Source: Kibdelosporangium sp. MJ126-NF4 (lineage in GTDB: Bacteria > Actinomycetota > Actinomycetes > Mycobacteriales > Pseudonocardiaceae). From it: DNA of 64,000 nt. Shown in pieces: positions 7,198-14,814 of the stretch. Under the pieces are notes generated by a model. The model did not search any database. It saw only the letters and a list, made by a program, of their open reading frames with translations, and was not told the DNA's origin. Location of the stretch: contig NZ_CDME01000011.1 in NCBI RefSeq assembly GCF_000826545.1, forward strand, positions 1,688,657-1,752,656, read 5' to 3'. A program made the position numbers and the translations under genes. Position 1 is the first letter of the stretch; every line of letters begins with the position of its first letter.

Positions 7198-8328
7198 GTG
7201 ACTGTCACCCGAGCACTGTTGATCGACTTGGACGGCGTGCTGCGGCACCGTGACCCGGAGATCGCCGCACGGTGCGAACAGGACGCCGGGCTGCCGCAAG
7301 GAAGTCTGCACGAGGTCGCGTTCCTGCCAGACCTGCTCACGCCCGCTGTGACTGGGCAAATCACCCAGCGCGAATGGGAAACGGAGATCACCCGTGTGCT
7401 CACCGAGCGTCATCCGGGCGTGGACGTGACGGCCGCCGTGCGCGAATGCTTCGGGGACACCGGGTACATCGACGAAGAGGTGCTCGCGATCGTCGACGCG
7501 GTCCGTCCGCACGCGACCGTCTGCCTGATCAGCAACGCGACCGACCGCGTGCACCAGGATCTCGAAGCACTCGGTGTCGCCGACCACTTCGACCACGTCG
7601 TCAGCTCGTCGGATCTCGGTGTGACCAAACCGGACGCACGTGTGTACGCCGCGCTGGCCAGGCTCACGGGTGCCGCGGCCAGGCGCTGCCTGATGGTCGA
7701 CGACGCGCTCGCGAACACCGAAGGGGCCCGGCAGGCCGGGATGACCGGTCACACGTTCACGTCCGCGGCGGACCTGAAGGACGCGGTCGACGAGTGGCTG
7801 GAGCGTGACCTGGTGAGCCGCCCGGAACCCGAGGTGCGGCGGGACGCCGTGCGGGTGCTGTGTCTCGACTCGCAGGACCGCCTGCTGCTGATGCACTGGC
7901 ACGACCCGAACAACGGCGAGTACCTGTGGGAACCGACCGGTGGTGGCGTTGACCCCGGCGAGAGCCACATCGAGGCTGCTCGGCGTGAAGTCGCCGAAGA
8001 GATCGGCCTCGTCGATCTCGCCATGGGCGAGGACAGCGTCGAAGTACACCGCGACTACGTGTGGTGGGGCAAGTGGCTGCGCAGCCGCGAGGAGTTCTTC
8101 GTCGCCCGTATCCCCGCCGATCAGGCCACCGTCGAGCCCGCGCTGACCGACTCCGAGGCCGAGACCCTGGTCGGCATCCGCTGGTGGACGTGGCCGGAAC
8201 TGCTCGGCAGCACGGAGCGGATCGAACCGGCCGACCTGGTGCCGGTGCTGCGCCGCCTGGCGCCCGACGGCCCGTGGCAGTCCATCACGCGTGTGTCCGA
8301 TCCGTTCAAGACCGACGAGGCACAGTAG
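7198..8328 (+). CDS. HAD hydrolase fused to a Nudix hydrolase
   Basis: A 376-residue two-domain protein from GTG 7198. The N-terminal half (about 3-195) is a HAD superfamily phosphatase: motif I LLIDLDGVL, motif II VCLISNAT, the lysine in GVTKPDARVY and the acidic motif MVDDALANTEGA. The C-terminal half (about 213-365) is a Nudix domain with the complete box GGGVDPGESHIEAARREVAEEIGL read in two parts (GGGVDPGESH, then AARREVAEEIGL). The frame is continuous with no start or stop between the halves. Such a fusion would join a phosphatase to a nucleotide pyrophosphohydrolase. The frame is open upstream of 7198 but runs antisense to the transporter. Confidence 0.87.
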   Translation: MTVTRALLIDLDGVLRHRDPEIAARCEQDAGLPQGSLHEVAFLPDLLTPAVTGQITQREWETEITRVLTERHPGVDVTAAVRECFGDTGYIDEEVLAIVDAVRPHATVCLISNATDRVHQDLEALGVADHFDHVVSSSDLGVTKPDARVYAALARLTGAAARRCLMVDDALANTEGARQAGMTGHTFTSAADLKDAVDEWLERDLVSRPEPEVRRDAVRVLCLDSQDRLLLMHWHDPNNGEYLWEPTGGGVDPGESHIEAARREVAEEIGLVDLAMGEDSVEVHRDYVWWGKWLRSREEFFVARIPADQATVEPALTDSEAETLVGIRWWTWPELLGSTERIEPADLVPVLRRLAPDGPWQSITRVSDPFKTDEAQ

Positions 8329-8332
8329 ACAT

Positions 8333-9223
8333 GTGACCGCAGACATTGCCAAAGCCACGTCGTTCATGGCCACGCACGCCCGCGTGCTCGACCGGCGTCG
8401 CTTCGAGTTGCTCATGGGCATGACGGACGCTGAGTCGGTGCTCGCCGCCGTTGACGCGTACCGCAATCCCGACGGCGGGTACGGCTGGGGCCTGGAAGCC
8501 GATCTCAGAGCGCCGGAAAGCCAGCCTGGCGGGGCGCTGCACGCTCTTGAGGTGTTCGCGGAGGTGGACACGGTGACTCCGCGCGCGGTCGCGCTGTGCG
8601 ATTGGCTCGGCACGATCTCCCTGCCTGACGGGGGAGTGCCGTTCGCGTTGCCCGTCACCGATCCCACGGGGTGTGCGCCGTTCTGGCTGCAGGCTGATCC
8701 CGGTGTGTCCGCGTTGCAGAGCACGGCGTTCGTGACCGCGACCGCACTGCGTGTGGCCAGGTTCGACCCGGCTGTGGCCGGGCATCCGTGGCTGCGTGAC
8801 GCGGTCGCGTACTGCTTCCGTGAGATCGAGGCGATCCGCGAGCAGCCGTTCGCGATCGAACTGTGCTTCGCCGTCCACATGCTCGACGCGGCGCACGGGC
8901 TGTACCCCGAGGCGGCCGCTTTGCTCGACCACATCGGCAAGTTCGTCCCCGCCGACGGCCTCGCGCCGGTCGCCGGTGGCAAGGACGGGGAAACACTGCG
9001 GGCACTGGACTTCTCGCCGTTGCCCGACACTCCGTCCCGGCGGCTGTTCACCCGTGACGTGATCGTCGACGAACTGCGCCGCCTCGCCGACGCCCAGCAG
9101 CAGGACGGCGGCTGGACGGTCGACTTCGCCAGCTACTCACCGGCCGCCGAGTTGGAATGGCGTGGCTACAAGACCGTCTCCGCCGTGTCCGTCCTTCGTC
9201 ACAATTCAGTACTTCCAAAGTAG
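8333..9223 (+). CDS. Prenyltransferase/squalene-oxidase-repeat-like protein
   Basis: A 296-residue protein from GTG 8333 (GAGG 12 nt upstream; an ATG two bases earlier runs straight into a stop). It has alpha-toroid repeats: YRNPDGGYGWGLEADLRAPES, WLGTISLPDGGVPFALP and DAQQQDGGWTVDFASYSPAA, each with the aromatic/Gly QW-like core seen in terpene cyclase and prenyltransferase families. It lacks the DxDD cyclisation motif and a full set of repeats, so catalytic cyclase activity is doubtful. It follows the HAD-Nudix gene by 4 bp, and is probably co-transcribed. Confidence 0.7.
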   Translation: MTADIAKATSFMATHARVLDRRRFELLMGMTDAESVLAAVDAYRNPDGGYGWGLEADLRAPESQPGGALHALEVFAEVDTVTPRAVALCDWLGTISLPDGGVPFALPVTDPTGCAPFWLQADPGVSALQSTAFVTATALRVARFDPAVAGHPWLRDAVAYCFREIEAIREQPFAIELCFAVHMLDAAHGLYPEAAALLDHIGKFVPADGLAPVAGGKDGETLRALDFSPLPDTPSRRLFTRDVIVDELRRLADAQQQDGGWTVDFASYSPAAELEWRGYKTVSAVSVLRHNSVLPK

Positions 9224-9264
9224 GACGCGTCCCACCGGGTGGCTGCGCCATCCTCGGACAGGTG

Positions 9265-10779
9265 ATGCACAAGCTGCTGACGATCGGCGCGCTCACCGCG
9301 AGCCTGACTGTTCCCGCCGCCCACGCGGCGCCGAACAGCCTGGTGGCGCAGGCGGATGCCGCCGCGACACCGGTACTGAACTGGACACAATGTACTGAGC
9401 ATGGACTTGAGCGGTACGAGTGCGCGACCGCGGACGTGCCACTGGACTACGCGAAGCCGCACGGCGAGAAACTGGGGCTGGCGGTGTTGCGGCAGCGTGC
9501 CACCGGCCAGCGGATCGGCACCCTGTTCACCGCGGTCGGTGGCCCCGGCGGATCGGGAATCGACGTCGCGCGCGGCAGGCTCGCGCAGGAGGAAGTGGCC
9601 AGCCGGTTCGATGTGGTCACGTTCGACCAACGTGGAATCATGCGTAGCCGTCAGGTCAAGTGCTTCGCCTCGCCGGAGGAACAGGCGCGGTTCTGGGAGC
9701 GTGCCCCGATGCCGCCCGTCAACCCGGCCGAGGAGAGGCAGACCCGGCGTACCAGCAAGGAACTGGCCGACGGCTGCGCACGGCACAGCGGCGACCTGAT
9801 CGGCCATCTGACCACTGTGGACGTGGCGAGGGACATGGATCTGCTGCGACGCGCTGTGGGTGACAAGAAGCTCACCTTCACCGGTGGCTCGTACGCGAGC
9901 TATCTCGGCGAGGTCTATGGCGCGTTGTTCGGCGACCGGGTACGCGCGTTGCAGCTCAACGCGATGATCGACCCGGTTGCCTACACCCAGTCGAATCTGG
10001 ACACTGCGTGGGAACGGGCACACGGCACGGCCGGGGTGTTCGCCGAGTTCGCCAGGCTGTGCACCGCTGCGGGCAGGCCTGCTTGTGCGTTCGCGGGCCC
10101 GGATGTGGCCGGGCGCAACGCTTCCCTGCTCTCCCGGCTCAAGCAGGGGCCGATCACGGTCGGCCGGGGCGAGGCCGCTGTGCCTGTCCGCTACCAGGAT
10201 CTCCTGCCTGCCCAGGTGATCACGTTGTACGACACACGCGAAGGATGGCCCACGCTGGCCACGCTGCTCGACGCGGTCGAGCGTGGCGCGGACGGTGATC
10301 CGGCTGTGGTCAAGGAGATTCTCGGTGCGGTGGCCTACCGGCTGGACTTCCTGGACGCGTTCACGGCCATCACGTGCGCCGACGTCGACCATCCGAAGGT
10401 GCCGGGCGTATGGCCCGTGTTCGCGAGGCTGATCGACGCGGACGTGCCGGACTATGGGCGGTACTGGCTCTACCCGGGACAGCCGTGCGCCTCGTTGCCC
10501 ACGCCGCCGCAGCGGCACACCGGTCCGTGGCAGCTGCGATCGGACGTTCCCGCGTTGCTGATGAACAACAAGTTCGACCCGGTGACGCCGCTGAGCTCGG
10601 CCGTCAAGGCCCAGCGCGCGATGGGCAACGCCCGGCTGGTCGTGTCCCAGGGGCACGGGCACGCCGTCCTCGGCTCCTGCGCCGAGAAGATCATGGCCCG
10701 CTACCTGATCGACCTGCAGTTGCCGCAGGAGGGCACCACGTGCGAACCGGACCACCGGCCCTTCACCGATGGTGTATGA
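9265..10779 (+). CDS. Secreted S33 peptidase (tripeptidyl aminopeptidase type)
   Basis: A 504-residue exported alpha/beta hydrolase from ATG 9265. Residues 1-20 are a signal peptide ending in AHA. The fold shows the oxyanion segment GGPGGSG, the nucleophile elbow TGGSYASYLG (Ser), the acid in NNKFDPVTP and the catalytic His in QGHGHAVLGSC. The C-terminal TAP-like domain is present. These match the SlpD/SlpE and tripeptidyl aminopeptidase family of actinomycetes, which remove short peptides from secreted protein N-termini. The last Gly of the usual GxSxG is replaced by Ala, which is tolerated in the family. Confidence 0.9.
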   Translation: MHKLLTIGALTASLTVPAAHAAPNSLVAQADAAATPVLNWTQCTEHGLERYECATADVPLDYAKPHGEKLGLAVLRQRATGQRIGTLFTAVGGPGGSGIDVARGRLAQEEVASRFDVVTFDQRGIMRSRQVKCFASPEEQARFWERAPMPPVNPAEERQTRRTSKELADGCARHSGDLIGHLTTVDVARDMDLLRRAVGDKKLTFTGGSYASYLGEVYGALFGDRVRALQLNAMIDPVAYTQSNLDTAWERAHGTAGVFAEFARLCTAAGRPACAFAGPDVAGRNASLLSRLKQGPITVGRGEAAVPVRYQDLLPAQVITLYDTREGWPTLATLLDAVERGADGDPAVVKEILGAVAYRLDFLDAFTAITCADVDHPKVPGVWPVFARLIDADVPDYGRYWLYPGQPCASLPTPPQRHTGPWQLRSDVPALLMNNKFDPVTPLSSAVKAQRAMGNARLVVSQGHGHAVLGSCAEKIMARYLIDLQLPQEGTTCEPDHRPFTDGV

Positions 10780-10786
10780 AGATCTT

Positions 10787-11638
10787 GTGACTAGTCTCGC
10801 CATGGTTTTCCGTCCCCAGTTGCCGCCGGAACGGTTGCGCGGATACGTCCGCACGGTCGAGGAGGCAGGGTTCGACGAGGTGTGGGTGTGGGAGGACTGC
10901 TTCCTGGAGAGCGGGATCGCGACCGCGTCCGCCGCTCTGGCGTGGACCGACCGGCTGAAGGTCGGCGTCGGGTTGCTTCCCGTGCCGCTGCGCAACGTCG
11001 CACTGGCCACAATGGAAGCCGCGACGCTGTACCGGTTGTTCCCCGACCGGGTGCTGATCGGCCTCGGCCACGGCGTGCAGGACTGGATGGGGCAGGTGGG
11101 CGCGCGGGCCGAGTCGCCCGTGACGCTCCTGCGCGAGTACGCGGTCGCGATGCGGTCGTTGCTGGCGGGGGAGAACGTGACCACGGACGGCCGTTACGTG
11201 AAGCTGCGTGACGTCCAGCTCGGCTGGCCGCCGGAGAACGTGCCGCCGCTGTACGTCGGCGCGACAGGGCCGAAGTCGGTCCGGCTGTCCGGTGAGGTCG
11301 CGGACGCGACGATCCTCACCTCCGCGACAACGCCGGACGGCGTGCGCCAGGCACGGCAACTCATCGACGAGGGCAGGGCCGCCGCAGGCAAGACCGGCCA
11401 CCATCATGTGATCGTCTCCCTGCTGGCGGCGACCGGTGAATCGGCGGCCGAGCGGATCGCGGCCGACTACGAAGGCCAGCGAGCGGGAGTCGCGGGCAAC
11501 GGAGAACAGGTCGCGGCGGCGGTGCGGCTGCTGGCCGAGGCCGGTGCGGACACTGTTGTCCTGCAGCCAACCGCGAACGAACCGGACCCGGAGGGATTCG
11601 TTCGGTTCGCGGCCGAAAAGGTCCGGCCATTGATATAA
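10787..11638 (+). CDS. LLM-class F420-dependent oxidoreductase
   Basis: A TIM-barrel flavin-type oxidoreductase of about 283 residues. GTG 10787 is preferred because GAAG lies just upstream and the homologous region begins at SLAMVFRPQLPPERL; ATG 10769 is a longer option overlapping the previous gene by 11 bp. Family features include FDEVWVWEDCFLESGI, GVGLLPVPLRNVALAT, VLIGLGHGVQDWMGQVGA and PPLYVGATGPKSVRLSGEVAD. Members use deazaflavin F420 or FMN. The substrate is not evident. Start position is uncertain by six codons. Confidence 0.87.
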   Translation: MTSLAMVFRPQLPPERLRGYVRTVEEAGFDEVWVWEDCFLESGIATASAALAWTDRLKVGVGLLPVPLRNVALATMEAATLYRLFPDRVLIGLGHGVQDWMGQVGARAESPVTLLREYAVAMRSLLAGENVTTDGRYVKLRDVQLGWPPENVPPLYVGATGPKSVRLSGEVADATILTSATTPDGVRQARQLIDEGRAAAGKTGHHHVIVSLLAATGESAAERIAADYEGQRAGVAGNGEQVAAAVRLLAEAGADTVVLQPTANEPDPEGFVRFAAEKVRPLI

Positions 11639-11660
11639 GTGGACGCTTACGCATGACCGC

Positions 11661-11666
11661 TATACT
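11661..11666 (+). promoter_or_regulatory. -10 box TATACT for leaderless marR-type gene
   Basis: TATACT lies 7 nt before ATG 11674. With transcription starting at or next to the A of the start codon, the mRNA would be leaderless. There is no ribosome site before either candidate ATG (11653 or 11674), which supports this reading. A good -35 box is not obvious. Confidence 0.5.
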
Positions 11667-11673
11667 CCCCGGC

Positions 11674-12144
11674 ATGAACGATCAACCGTTGACCGCGCGA
11701 GAAGAAGCCCTGTGGCGGGCGCTCGCGCGGTTGATGGTTTCGCTTCCACGAGCACTCGACGACGACCTGCTGCGCAACACCGGCCTGTCGCTGACCGACT
11801 ACTCCGTCCTCATGCACCTGTCCGAGGCGGAGAACCGGCAGTTGAGGATGGCCGATCTGGCGACAGCGACCGCGTTGTCGGCGAGCCGGATCACCAGGGT
11901 GGTCGACAACCTCCAGGCCAGGGGACTGACGGAGAAACGCCGGACGGACTCCGACGGCAGGGGGTACAACGCAGTGCTGACACCCGCGGGGTTCGACCGG
12001 CTCAAATCCGCCTACCCCACCCACCTGGCCAGCGTCCGGCGACGCGTGGTCGACCTGATGGATCCCGGCTCGACCGGCTCGGTGGGAACACAGCTCGCGG
12101 CCGTCGCTGAGCAGTTGTACTCGGACTGCAAGCGCCAGGCCTGA
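11674..12144 (+). CDS. MarR family transcriptional regulator
   Basis: A winged-helix repressor of 156 residues (163 if ATG 11653 is used). The core shows LSLTDYSVLMHLSEAENRQLRMADLATATALSASRITRVVDNLQARGL, then a wing EKRRTDSDGRGYNAVLTPAG, which is the standard MarR layout. The N- and C-terminal helices would form the dimer. The binding site and ligand are unknown; the nearby LLM oxidoreductase and efflux genes are possible targets. Confidence 0.9.
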   Translation: MNDQPLTAREEALWRALARLMVSLPRALDDDLLRNTGLSLTDYSVLMHLSEAENRQLRMADLATATALSASRITRVVDNLQARGLTEKRRTDSDGRGYNAVLTPAGFDRLKSAYPTHLASVRRRVVDLMDPGSTGSVGTQLAAVAEQLYSDCKRQA

Positions 12145-12146
12145 GA

Positions 12147-13043
12147 ATGCCAAGACCAAGACGCAGGGTGTTGGGCCTGATGGCCACACTGGGGCTCAGC
12201 TTCGCGATGTTGATGGGCACGGCGGACGCCGTCCCCGCGCCGGTGATCGGCCCGGCACAGGGCGACGCGCTGCACGTGATGTCCTACAACCTTCGGTTCG
12301 CGTCGAACAACAAGCCCAACTCGTGGGCACAGCGCCGCCCGGTGATGGCCGAGTTGCTCAACCGTGAGCTGCCGACGATCCTTGGTACGCAGGAAGGTCT
12401 GTACCAGCAGTTGCGGGATGTCGACCGGGATCTGCCTTCGTACTACGAGTGGATCGGCGTTGGCCGTGATGGGGGTAGTGGGGACGAGTTCACCGCGCTG
12501 TTCTTTGATTCGCTGCGGCTCAAGGCGTTGGAGTTGCATCATTTCTGGCTGTCGGATACGCCGGATGTGCCTGGATCGAGGTCGTGGGGCAATGTCGTTC
12601 CTCGGATGGTGACTTGGGCGAGGTTTCATGACTTGCGGACTGGTCGTGAGTTCGCCGCCGTCAACACTCATTTCGACAATCATTCCGAGGAAGCGAGTGT
12701 TCGTAGTGCTTACTTGGTACGCGAGAAGATCGGCGAGTTCGCGCCGGGTCTGCCGGTGCTGCTGATCGGTGACTTCAATGACGCCGCGACGCGGTCGCGT
12801 AGTTATCATGTGTTGGTGACTGAGGGTGGGTTTGCCGATTCTTGGATTGCGGCTCGGCAGCGGTTGAGCCCGTTGTACTCGACGTATCACGGGTATCGGG
12901 GTGTTCGGCCTGGCGGCAATCGGATCGACTGGATCCTGACGAGGGGTGCCACGACGACGTTTGCCGCTATCAACACGTTCGCGGTGGACGGCCAGATCCC
13001 GTCGGATCACTTCCCGATCCATGCACTGGTCACGCTAAATTGA
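12147..13043 (+). CDS. Secreted endonuclease/exonuclease/phosphatase (EEP) family protein
   Basis: A 298-residue exported hydrolase. Residues 1-28 are a signal peptide (RPRRR, hydrophobic core, TADA). EEP motifs are all present: MSYNLRF, the metal-binding Glu in GTQEG, VNTHFDNHS, the IGDFND pair, and the catalytic SDHFPI near the C-terminus. Family members include DNase I-like nucleases, sphingomyelinases and inositol phosphatases, and this one is closest in layout to small secreted phosphodiesterases. It begins 2 bp after the MarR gene. From about 12,450 onward its codons use more T and A than those of the first half. Repeat copy A starts shortly after its stop codon. Confidence 0.87.
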   Translation: MPRPRRRVLGLMATLGLSFAMLMGTADAVPAPVIGPAQGDALHVMSYNLRFASNNKPNSWAQRRPVMAELLNRELPTILGTQEGLYQQLRDVDRDLPSYYEWIGVGRDGGSGDEFTALFFDSLRLKALELHHFWLSDTPDVPGSRSWGNVVPRMVTWARFHDLRTGREFAAVNTHFDNHSEEASVRSAYLVREKIGEFAPGLPVLLIGDFNDAATRSRSYHVLVTEGGFADSWIAARQRLSPLYSTYHGYRGVRPGGNRIDWILTRGATTTFAAINTFAVDGQIPSDHFPIHALVTLN

Positions 13044-13047
13044 ATGT

Positions 13048-13109
13048 GGCGGATAAAAGAACAAAAGAAAAAGAAGCAAGGAAGAGAAAAGAAAAGAAAC
13101 CAAGGGGCA
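13048..13109 (+). repeat. A+G-rich tract at the outer edge of repeat A
   Basis: About 60 bp that is almost wholly purine on the plus strand, with long runs of A (AAAAGAAAAG and similar), in a genome with very few such runs. A shorter tract of the same kind borders repeat B at 14777-14811, on the opposite strand. Read from the minus strand it gives a U-rich RNA after a possible AGCCAG/CTGGCT hairpin (13110-13135), so it might stop transcription coming from the endonuclease gene. Confidence 0.55.
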
Positions 13110-13309
13110 AGCCAGCTGGAAAAGGTAAACTGGCTGGTTCGTAACCAACGCAGGGTAACCAGCGCTGTGACTGTGAGCCGAGGCTGGGAGTTGCGCTCCG
13201 ACGTAACCAACAGCGCTGACGCAATCAGAGGTAATCCGTTCAAGCCGGGCACGGCGATGGGTGGCCCACTGGTGAGTGGAGCGTGGCTCACCATCCACAT
13301 CCCGCAGCG
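13110..13309 (+). repeat. ~200 bp dispersed repeat, copy A
   Basis: Copy A of a three-member repeat. It shares with copy B (14577-14776, reversed) and copy C (37519-37716) the ordered blocks CTGGCTGG, GTAACCAAC, ACCAGCGCTG, AGCCGAGGCTGG, CAGCGCT, TAATCCGT, GCACGGCG and CTCACCATCCACATCCC. By eye A and B agree at roughly 88 percent of positions across 176 bp. Internal features include two CAGCGCT-type palindromes and repeated GTAACCA units. It starts after the EEP gene and ends 6 bp before the stop codon of the endonuclease gene. Confidence 0.88.
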
Positions 13310-13314
13310 GCGGG

Positions 13315-14514
13315 TTAGAACGGCGGGACGTCGTGGGCCTGGGGCGTGGTGACGTGGGTTTGTTTGCTGGGGGTGGTGAAGATGAGGGTGCCGGGTTTGG
13401 GGTGTTCCAGCTGCCAGTTGGTGCGTTGTCGCATGAGGTTGTGTCGTTTGCAGAACATGGCCAGGTTGTCGTGGCTGGTGAGCCCGCCGTGGCTGTGGAG
13501 TTGGGAGTGGTCGGTTTCGCAGCGCTGTGCGGGAACCGCGCAGCCGGGTTGGCGGCAGGTCCTGTCCCGTAGCTGGAGGTGTCGTCGCAATGCGGGTGAG
13601 GCGAATCGTTTCTGGCTGACTTCGAGGACTTGTCCGGTGGGGTCGGTGATGACTCGTCGCCAGGTGGCGTGGTGGGCGAGTTCGCGGGCGTATTCGGCGG
13701 TGATGGGTCCGTAGCCGCTGATTTCGCCGGGTTCGCGGTTGAGTCCCATCAGGGTGGTCATCGGTGCCAGTACATGTACCGCCGCCGCGGGCCGATCCAC
13801 TGTCTTCTTGAAGGTGACGAGGTCCATGAACACGTCCGCTCGCGCCTGCGCCCGACTCCGCCCCGGCCTCGAACTGAGCTTGGCCAGCAAATCCAACTGG
13901 AAGTAGGCCTGTTCCGCTTCGTGTGGCTGCAGGGTGATCGTGATGGCGGAGGTGCCGTCGGGTTTGTGCCACTTGACAGCATCCCGCCCGCCCTTCTTCA
14001 ACTGGCGCCGTTCCTCCTCACCGTCGGGGTCGGCCCAGATCAGTTCGCGGCGGATGGCGTGTTTGAACCGGGTCAGGTTCTCGCACTTCCCACCGTCCAG
14101 GACCCGTTTCTCCACCGCGAGCGCCTGGTCCTCGTCCAGGCCGATCGTGTAGTCGTGCATGGCCTTGGCCCGCATCACGTCCACCTCACCCTCGGCCATC
14201 GCCTCGACCGTGGCGGGCAGCCTGGTCACCAAGGTCTGCGCTTGAGACAGCTGCTTGCCGGTGGTGACCGGGCTCAGACAGAGTTCGATCGCGAGGTCTT
14301 CCGCCGCTCCGTCACCCACCTCGATCCCCGACCGCTGTGGTGGGTGTAGTTCCGCGAAACGCGCCAAACCCCGGATCAACTCCGCGTCGACGACATTCCG
14401 TTGTCGATAACGGTCGGCGATGTAGTTGCGGGTTTGTTCGCGGTCCATCTGCGACACCGGGATATCCGGCGGCGCCTGACGTTCATGGAATGCCACAACG
14501 AGTTGTTCGAACAT
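13315..14514 (-). CDS. DUF222 / 13E12-family HNH endonuclease
   Basis: A 399-residue protein. The N-terminal two thirds (about 20-300) is DUF222, a helical region of unknown function with LARFAELHPP, RLPATVEAMAEGEVDVMRAKAM and DEDQALAVEKRVL. The C-terminal HNH nuclease domain (about 315-370) has the paired cysteines CRQPGC, the core CETDHSQLHSHGGLTSHDNL and CKRHNLMR, so both the metal-binding and catalytic residues are intact. Members occur in many copies in actinomycete genomes and are annotated as 13E12 repeat proteins. The gene is tightly enclosed by the inverted repeats A and B. Whether it moves the element or cuts foreign DNA is not known. Confidence 0.9.
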   Translation of the reverse strand: MFEQLVVAFHERQAPPDIPVSQMDREQTRNYIADRYRQRNVVDAELIRGLARFAELHPPQRSGIEVGDGAAEDLAIELCLSPVTTGKQLSQAQTLVTRLPATVEAMAEGEVDVMRAKAMHDYTIGLDEDQALAVEKRVLDGGKCENLTRFKHAIRRELIWADPDGEEERRQLKKGGRDAVKWHKPDGTSAITITLQPHEAEQAYFQLDLLAKLSSRPGRSRAQARADVFMDLVTFKKTVDRPAAAVHVLAPMTTLMGLNREPGEISGYGPITAEYARELAHHATWRRVITDPTGQVLEVSQKRFASPALRRHLQLRDRTCRQPGCAVPAQRCETDHSQLHSHGGLTSHDNLAMFCKRHNLMRQRTNWQLEHPKPGTLIFTTPSKQTHVTTPQAHDVPPF

Positions 14515-14576
14515 GTGTCCATTTTATCGAAGAAACACAGCTGTCGCCGTACTCTTTCGGGTGAATCGCCCAAGTA

Positions 14577-14776
14577 GCGCTGTGGGATGTGGATGGTGAG
14601 TCACGCTCCGCTCACCCATGGGCCACCCGCCGCCGTGCCCGGTTTGAACGGATTACTTCTGATTGCGTTAGCGCTGCTGGTTACGTTGGAGTTCAGTTCC
14701 CAGCCTCGGCTGACAGTCACAGCGCTGGTCGCCCTGTGTTGGTTACGTACCAGCAAGTTCTACTCCCCAGCCTGGT
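14577..14776 (-). repeat. ~200 bp dispersed repeat, copy B
   Basis: Inverted relative to copy A and located 62 bp upstream of the endonuclease start. On the minus strand it reads through the same ordered blocks as A and C, and its CACCATCCACATCCCACAGCGC end faces the endonuclease gene. Its outer end borders a short purine-rich tract and then the stop codon of the lipoprotein gene. Confidence 0.88.
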
Positions 14777-14814
14777 TGAGGAGTGGGAGGCTTGTCTTCT
14801 TTGCCTTCTTTTTC

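Larger units (their letters stand above)
13110..14776. mobile_element. Candidate mobile element: DUF222-HNH gene between ~200 bp inverted repeats
   Basis: Repeats A and B lie in opposite orientation directly at each side of the endonuclease gene, so the unit has the architecture of an element with very long terminal inverted repeats. A third copy stands alone at 37.5 kb. Purine-rich tracts lie just outside both repeats. No transposase fold is seen; the HNH protein is the only candidate mobility function. No target-site duplication could be recognised by eye. Known relatives of the protein include the 13E12 family of mycobacterial repetitive elements. Confidence 0.55.

Noticed and set aside
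13044..13352. Lys-rich 102-codon plus-strand frame across the purine tract and repeat A
   Set aside because: The lysines come from the A+G-rich tract, there is no ribosome site, and the frame runs through a repeat that is not conserved as protein.
13110..14776. Conventional insertion sequence
   Set aside because: No transposase fold, no DDE motif and no short terminal repeats with an obvious target duplication; the enclosed protein is a DUF222-HNH nuclease.
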